This document shows, one piece after another, positions 7,682-12,014 of a stretch of DNA of 12,014 nt. Position 1 is the first letter of the stretch; the number at the start of each line of letters is the position of its first letter. The notes below the pieces were generated by a model. That model had not been told where the DNA came from, made no database searches, and saw only the letters and a list, made by a program, of their open reading frames with translations. Location: positions 1-12,014 of the forward strand of contig MU625093.1 of assembly GCA_025349905.2 (NCBI GenBank), read 5' to 3'. Source of the DNA: Blastocladiella britannica (lineage: Eukaryota; Blastocladiomycota; Blastocladiomycetes; Blastocladiales; Blastocladiaceae). Both the position numbers and the translations under genes were made by a program.

Positions 7682-9200
7682 TTAGCAGCAGCCGCTCGAC
7701 GATTGCTGCTGAACAGGCTCTCCCGGCTTGATGTTGACGGTCGACTTGTTTTGCTGTGCGGCCGCCTGCGATCCCATCCTATTTTATAAACCCACATATT
7801 TAGCACCCATATTTCACACCAAAAAATAAAACATAACATACCGGTCCTTGATCTGCTTGGCCATAGTGATAAACGCCTGCTCGACGTTAGTGGCCGACTT
7901 GGCCGACGTTTCCAGGAACGGGATCTTGACCGAGTCGGCAAATTCCTTGGCCTCGTTGTAGTCCACGACCTTCTTGCCCACCAGGTCCGACTTGTTGCCG
8001 ACCAGCAGCTTGTTGACGCCGTCCACCGCGTACCGGTCAATTTCCTGCAGCCACGTCTTGACGTCGGCAAACGTGTCCTTGTCGGTCACATCGTACACCA
8101 CAATGATCCCGTGCGCGCCACGGTAGTACGTGGAGGTGATGGTGCGGAAGCGTTCCTGGCCGGCCGTGTCCCACTATTTTACATATTGTAGGATGAGTTT
8201 CTTTGGTCGATCATGTATAGGGTTAAGGCATGAACATACAATCTGAAGCTTGACGGTCTTGCCCTCGAGCTCAATGGTGCGGATTTTCTTGTTGAGGAGA
8301 AAAGACAAAGTGTTAATATTACGCATCAAGAGTAGGGAAAGGGGAGAGAACAGAACATACGAAATCAACGCCAATGGTACTGATGTACGACTCGGTGTAG
8401 GTGTCGTCCTGTTTACAAAGATCCGAGGTGTTGTGTGAGTTATTCAGAACAACCAGATGAATCAAGACATAGAAACGCACCGCAAATCGGAGAAGCAGGC
8501 AAGACTTGCCGACGCCAGAGTCGCCGATCAGCAACAGCTTGAAGAGGTAGTCGCTAAAAATAAGTAAACAGTTGTTAATACAATAACGCCCAAATGTGAA
8601 ATGAAAGCGGTTAGCGGCAAGGTGGCAGACTCGGCAGCGCAATCGGTGGCAACGGTAGCAGGCGACGGCAGTCGCATGGGCGATGGCAGTGACGGCGGTC
8701 AAGGGATCAAACGGTGGCGTCACTGTCTTTTCAGCAAAAGAAAAAAAGGACCACCACAAAAAAAAAGGTACGGAAAAAGAGGACGCAACCAGCTGCAGGT
8801 ACCCTTGACCCGCCTTTTGCAATGCTGGATTGCGTCCATAAAATAAAAAAAGAATGTTATGCGGCAGCGCCGGTCGGTCGCTAGCAAAGTGCAAAAAAAA
8901 AAAAAAAAAAATTGGGCGATCAACGCCTACTCAGACCCCTCCAGCGCAAGGTCCACATTGCCCATGGCGCGCATGGGTATCAGTACTGGTGTGGAAGTTT
9001 GCCGTGCGAAGTAAAATATTCAGTAACTTTTGTGCCACCTCATCGTCGCATTGTTGTTCAGGACGACAAACTCCCATGCCAACACTGCCGAGCCCGTCGC
9101 TTGCTGCCGCCGCCAACTAGTTGATGCCGAGTGTATCCTGTGGATGGACAGTGGATGCGCACTGAAAAGCGGATACGCACTATTCGGGGTTCATCGCCAT
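7682..9200 (-). CDS. ypt1: Rab GTPase Ypt1/Rab1
   Basis: Six exons: 9200..9181 (20 nt), 8553..8481, 8408..8361, 8287..8240, 8173..7842 and 7778..7682. Introns are 627, 72, 73, 66 and 63 nt; 205 residues, the usual Ypt1 length. The tiny first exon ATGGCGATGAACCCCGAATA gives MAMNPEY, which splices in phase 2 to [10 protein letters not shown], the hallmark Rab1 start; the second ATG (9194) would give the canonical MNPEYDYLFK. Motifs: P-loop GDSGVGKS 17-24, switch I and effector loop [15 protein letters not shown] 33-47, WDTAGQE 64-70, NKSD 123-126, ETSAK 151-155, and a C-terminal CC (204-205) for double geranylgeranylation. The protein cycles between GDP and GTP forms on ER-derived vesicles and early Golgi and is essential in yeasts. 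No active-site change is seen. The first exon's upstream context ACAAAATGG is favourable. DGAT1 ends 113 nt upstream on the same strand. Confidence 0.96.
8554..9180 (-). other. Long first intron of ypt1
   Basis: This 627-nt intron (donor GTGCGT, acceptor TTTTTAG) is eight to ten times longer than every other intron in the window. It holds a 19-base A tract on the plus strand at 8893-8911, other A/T-rich runs between 8740 and 8770, and a GC-rich stretch at 8600-8700. No stable RNA gene or repeat family is recognisable. A candidate alternative first exon (8839..8772) joins exon 2 in frame but is not supported by similarity. Confidence 0.8.
8893..8911. repeat. 19-base homopolymer A tract in ypt1 intron 1
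   Basis: Nineteen consecutive A on the plus strand (T on the transcribed sense of ypt1). On the ypt1 strand it reads as a long U tract inside the first intron. I found no flanking target-site duplication that would mark it as a retroposon tail. Confidence 0.9.
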
Positions 9201-9267
9201 TTTGTGTAAAATTAATTCCGCTTGTTCGAGTTGATCTGCCCGTTCAAAAAGAAAAAACTTTTACAAA

Positions 9268-9273
9268 TTTATT
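9268..9273 (-). terminator. AATAAA polyadenylation signal of the DGAT1 gene
   Basis: AATAAA reads on the minus strand at 9273..9268, about 40 nt after the DGAT1 stop codon and about 68 nt before the ypt1 ATG. It is the only canonical signal found at a fitting place after a gene in this window, and it implies that the DGAT1 3' end and the ypt1 promoter share about 110 nt. Confidence 0.5.
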
Positions 9274-9313
9274 GGATTTCCTTGCGAGCATACAAGCATC
9301 GACCTCGCCCGGC

Positions 9314-11955
9314 TCAATAAACCACGCACTGCTCGCGGGCACAATACTCAATGTAGTACAGCATGCCGCCCATGGGCTGGCCAATCACGCAGAACACGGT
9401 CCACATGAACAGGTTCCCCGCGGTGTTGATCCCGGACGGGTTGCTCTTGCGGTACCACGAGTCAAACACCTCGGAGATGATCACCAGCGGCACTTGCAGG
9501 AACATGGCGTTGAAGGCGTGCAGGCGGAAGATCTTGACCGGCGGGGCAATGATGAGCTCCTACATATCATTTCGTCGTCCGTGAGTGCCAGATAAATGAA
9601 TGAAAACAAGGAGAAGACATACGTGGAATACTGCCGACACGAAAAAGATGGCCAGTGCCGCCTGCAGCTTCGAGTACCCTTTACTCTTACTCACGCCCAC
9701 TGACACTTGCGGCTCAAGCGGGTGAAAGTACGGGTTCGGCAGCCCCTTACCGGCAACCATCGGAATGTACAAGTGACGTTTCAGCCAGCGGTGCACGGGC
9801 TGGTTCCACAGGCGCCAGTACGCGGCAATGGTCGATGCGTTCCACCACGCCATGTAAAACTCGCGGTCGGCGAACCGCGTCACTTCCGCCAGCAGGTTGA
9901 CCCACGAGTGGAACATGGAGTAGAACATGAGCAGCCAGAACGGGACCACCGCCAGCGACAGCTTGAGTAGCCGCTCCACAAACGACACGGCGGTTGTGGC
10001 ATCGAACTTGAACTCGCGGGTGTCCGGATCGGTGATGGCGTACATGGTGTTTTGCATAATGGGCTCCATGTACTGGAAGATGATAATATACCTAATAACC
10101 ATTTACGTTGTTATGATCTGATCTGAAATGGGCCAAAGGAAAAAAAAAAAAGAATACAACGAACATGAGCGACAGCGACACGATCGTCTCGAGAGCATGG
10201 CGCAGCACGTAGCGCACACGCACACGCGGCGTGCGCGGGTACGACGGCTGGTAGCACAGAGTCGGGAACGAAATGTACTCGACCAGGTTGCCCAGCGTGA
10301 TGTTGTTGGGGTACTGCGCGCGGACTGCAGCCGGGCGGCGGTCTCCGGGGTTGCCGTAGGTATTGATGTCGAATGCGTACGCGTGGAAGTACCGCAGCTC
10401 GGCGTTGACGAGGTGGTATGAGGTGAGCTTGAGGAACAGCACGACCGAGCACATGAGCACCGCTTTATATATTTTTACAGGTGTCAGTACGGTTTTCTCG
10501 CCTAAGGAAATGCTTCACATACCAGTGCCGTAAATGGGGGAATCAATGGCAAACCACACCCAAATGACGGGAATCACAAGCGTCAATGCGAGGTTGATCC
10601 ACATGTATGAGCGCAAGGTCAGCTCGTTGAAAAAGTAGGCAATCCCCTGGGCAACGCACTCGCGCTCGAGCGAGTACGACGCAAGCGCGTTGCCGGCGTT
10701 GAACAGCAGCAGGCCCAGAGCGACACGAGCATCACCCGTCGGAAGCTCGCCCGTGAACGGCGACTTGACGAGCAGGCCGTACTTGGACAGGTTTTCGATG
10801 ATGAGTCGCAGGTTGGACACGACCAGGAGCATGGCTTTATACATTATGCAGAATGTGAGAGAGTGAGAATGTGAGACCACGACCTTAAAAATGTACGGTA
10901 CCGCAAACGTTGATCAGGCCGCGGTACGACTGCTCCTCGGCCTCCTTGGAGAGCGGTGAAAACGCAGGCTTGCGGTGGGCCGGCAGCGCGTGGATACTGG
11001 CCTTGTTCTTGGGAAAGGGCTCCTCGGCATCAGCCCGCACCTTGGTCACTTCAGCAGCAGCAGCAGAGGCAGCCATTGCTTGTGTAGCAGGACTCCCGTA
11101 GCCAACGGGAAGCTTGCGCTCGAGAGATGCGGCAGGCACAATGGTAGTAGCCGCACCCCCACCGCGACGAACAATGCGAATAGGCGCGACATGGTCGTCC
11201 GTCGCGACCACCGACGACCCAATATCCGAGGGTGACGAGCGGCGCACACGACGCACGACGCGAACACCGCCACTGCCGGAAACGTCGGGCGACAGCGGCC
11301 CGACCGACGAGTCCGAGTACACGCCCGAGTCGCTGCCAACAGTCGACCCGTCCTTGAGCACCAGCACGCGGCGCACGACCTTCTTGGTCTTCTTGGAGGG
11401 GGACGGCGCAAGCGAGCTGTCGGCCGAGAGCGCGTGGGTGGTGACGTGGCCGATGTGGTCGGACCCAATGCCCGAGTCGGGAGGAGAAGGAGATGCGGTG
11501 GCCGGGCGCGCGGGGAGTACAGCAAGCTGCAGGTCCATGAGCGAGAGCATGCGCGGCGGGTCCTCAGTGAGCGGAGAGGTCAGCGGCGAAGTCGGGTTGG
11601 AGCTGCCCGAGGGCGGGTAGGTTGACGATGCGGACATGACCGCAGAGGTGGCTGCTGTGGCGGGAGAACTGGTGGTTGTTGGTGGAGCAGTACGGCGGGA
11701 GCGCTGGCGGATAATGAGGCGGACGTCGGGCGGCAAGGTCCCAGGCATGAGTTGCTGTTGTCTTTCTGCACCCTTTGTACTTGGCGGTTGTTGTCCTGGT
11801 GGTGAAAGAGGAGCAATCCGCGCGACGGGGCCAGGGTTTTTGCTGCCGTTCTTTTTTGCTGTGCTGCGTGGGTGGCGGAGTTTTGCAAGCGCTTGCATCA
11901 CCGCGCTAGTACCGAAATACCCGTGAATGTGGTGAAACAAAACCTCTTCGTGCAT
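9314..11955 (-). CDS. Diacylglycerol O-acyltransferase 1 (MBOAT family) with a long disordered N-terminal extension
   Basis: Exons: 11955..10902, 10834..10523, 10462..10165, 10091..9623 and 9559..9314; introns 67, 60, 73 and 63 nt; 792 residues from the first ATG, stop TGA 9316-9314. Later in-frame ATGs lie at 11898 and 11748. The frame stays open to the window edge, so the gene may be 5' incomplete. Residues 1-340 are Ser/Pro/Thr/Arg-rich; the enzyme core starts near YRGLINVC (344-351), about 250 residues later than in typical 500-residue DGAT1 proteins. Core motifs: SNLRLIIENLSKYG, PTLCYQPSYPRTPR, HSWVNLLAEVTRFADREFY, then FYMAWWN (633-639), YWRLWNQPVHRW, the catalytic His in SAVFHE (His711, last codon of exon 4) and IGQPMGGMLYY near the end. 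DGAT1 makes triacylglycerol from diacylglycerol and acyl-CoA in the ER membrane. The GQP and PVHRW signatures favour DGAT1 over sterol acyltransferase. Oddities: Ala636 replaces the usual Asp/Glu, and about 23 extra residues lie before SAVFHE. Confidence 0.9.
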
Positions 11956-12014
11956 TAAAAAATATTGTGGATTTTGCCCCAAACTGAACACCCCAACTTC
12001 CACATTCCACAAAA

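Noticed and set aside
8893..8911. A(19) tract as the tail of a SINE or processed retroposon.
   Set aside because: No target-site duplication, tRNA-like promoter boxes or recognisable body sequence next to it.

Overview
The window is nuclear DNA from a eukaryote, most likely a flagellated early-diverging fungus (chytrid or Blastocladiomycota grade). The evidence is many short spliceosomal introns (about 58-80 nt), GC-rich exons beside AT-rich introns, a Ypt1/Rab1 gene of fungal type, a fungal-style monocarboxylate-transporter-like permease, a DGAT1, and a coiled-coil protein that resembles the centriolar protein CEP83. The lineage is an inference; there is no rRNA or mitochondrial marker to fix it. 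Every spliced model was built by hand from splice sites and reading phase, and each gives an open frame divisible by three.

Layout: the left edge holds the 3' end of a plus-strand gene (1-396) for a His/Asp/Gly/Tyr-rich protein. It converges on six genes that all read on the minus strand. From left to right these are: an orphan protein with an RG-rich tail (1880..520, one intron); a tubby-C2/LURP-one-like protein (2826..1942, no intron); a long coiled-coil protein (5197..2957, seven exons, one GC-AG intron, possibly CEP83-like); an MFS permease of the monocarboxylate porter type (7146..5724, two exons); the secretory GTPase Ypt1/Rab1 (9200..7682, six exons, with a 20-nt first coding exon and a 627-nt first intron); and a DGAT1-type diacylglycerol acyltransferase with a disordered N-terminal extension of about 340 residues (11955..9314, five exons, possibly continuing past the right edge).

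The genes do not form an obvious pathway. Ypt1 (ER-Golgi traffic), DGAT1 (ER lipid synthesis) and the permease are housekeeping or metabolic genes that happen to be neighbours. Spacing is tight in places: 61 nt between the tubby-like gene and the orphan, 130 nt between the coiled-coil and tubby-like genes, and 113 nt between DGAT1 and Ypt1. Two gaps are longer (5198-5723 and 7147-7681); the second contains a readable promoter for the permease (TATA box, GC palindrome, paired CCAAT elements).

No mobile element, CRISPR array, tRNA or rRNA was seen. The most interesting signals are in the DGAT1 (two DSG-phi-x-S degron-like motifs, repeated VVRRV blocks, Ala in place of the acidic residue of the FYxDWWN motif, and an insertion before the catalytic His), in the CEP83-like gene, and in the splice-site repertoire (a GC-AG intron, GTTCGY donors, recurrent TATAAAG acceptors).
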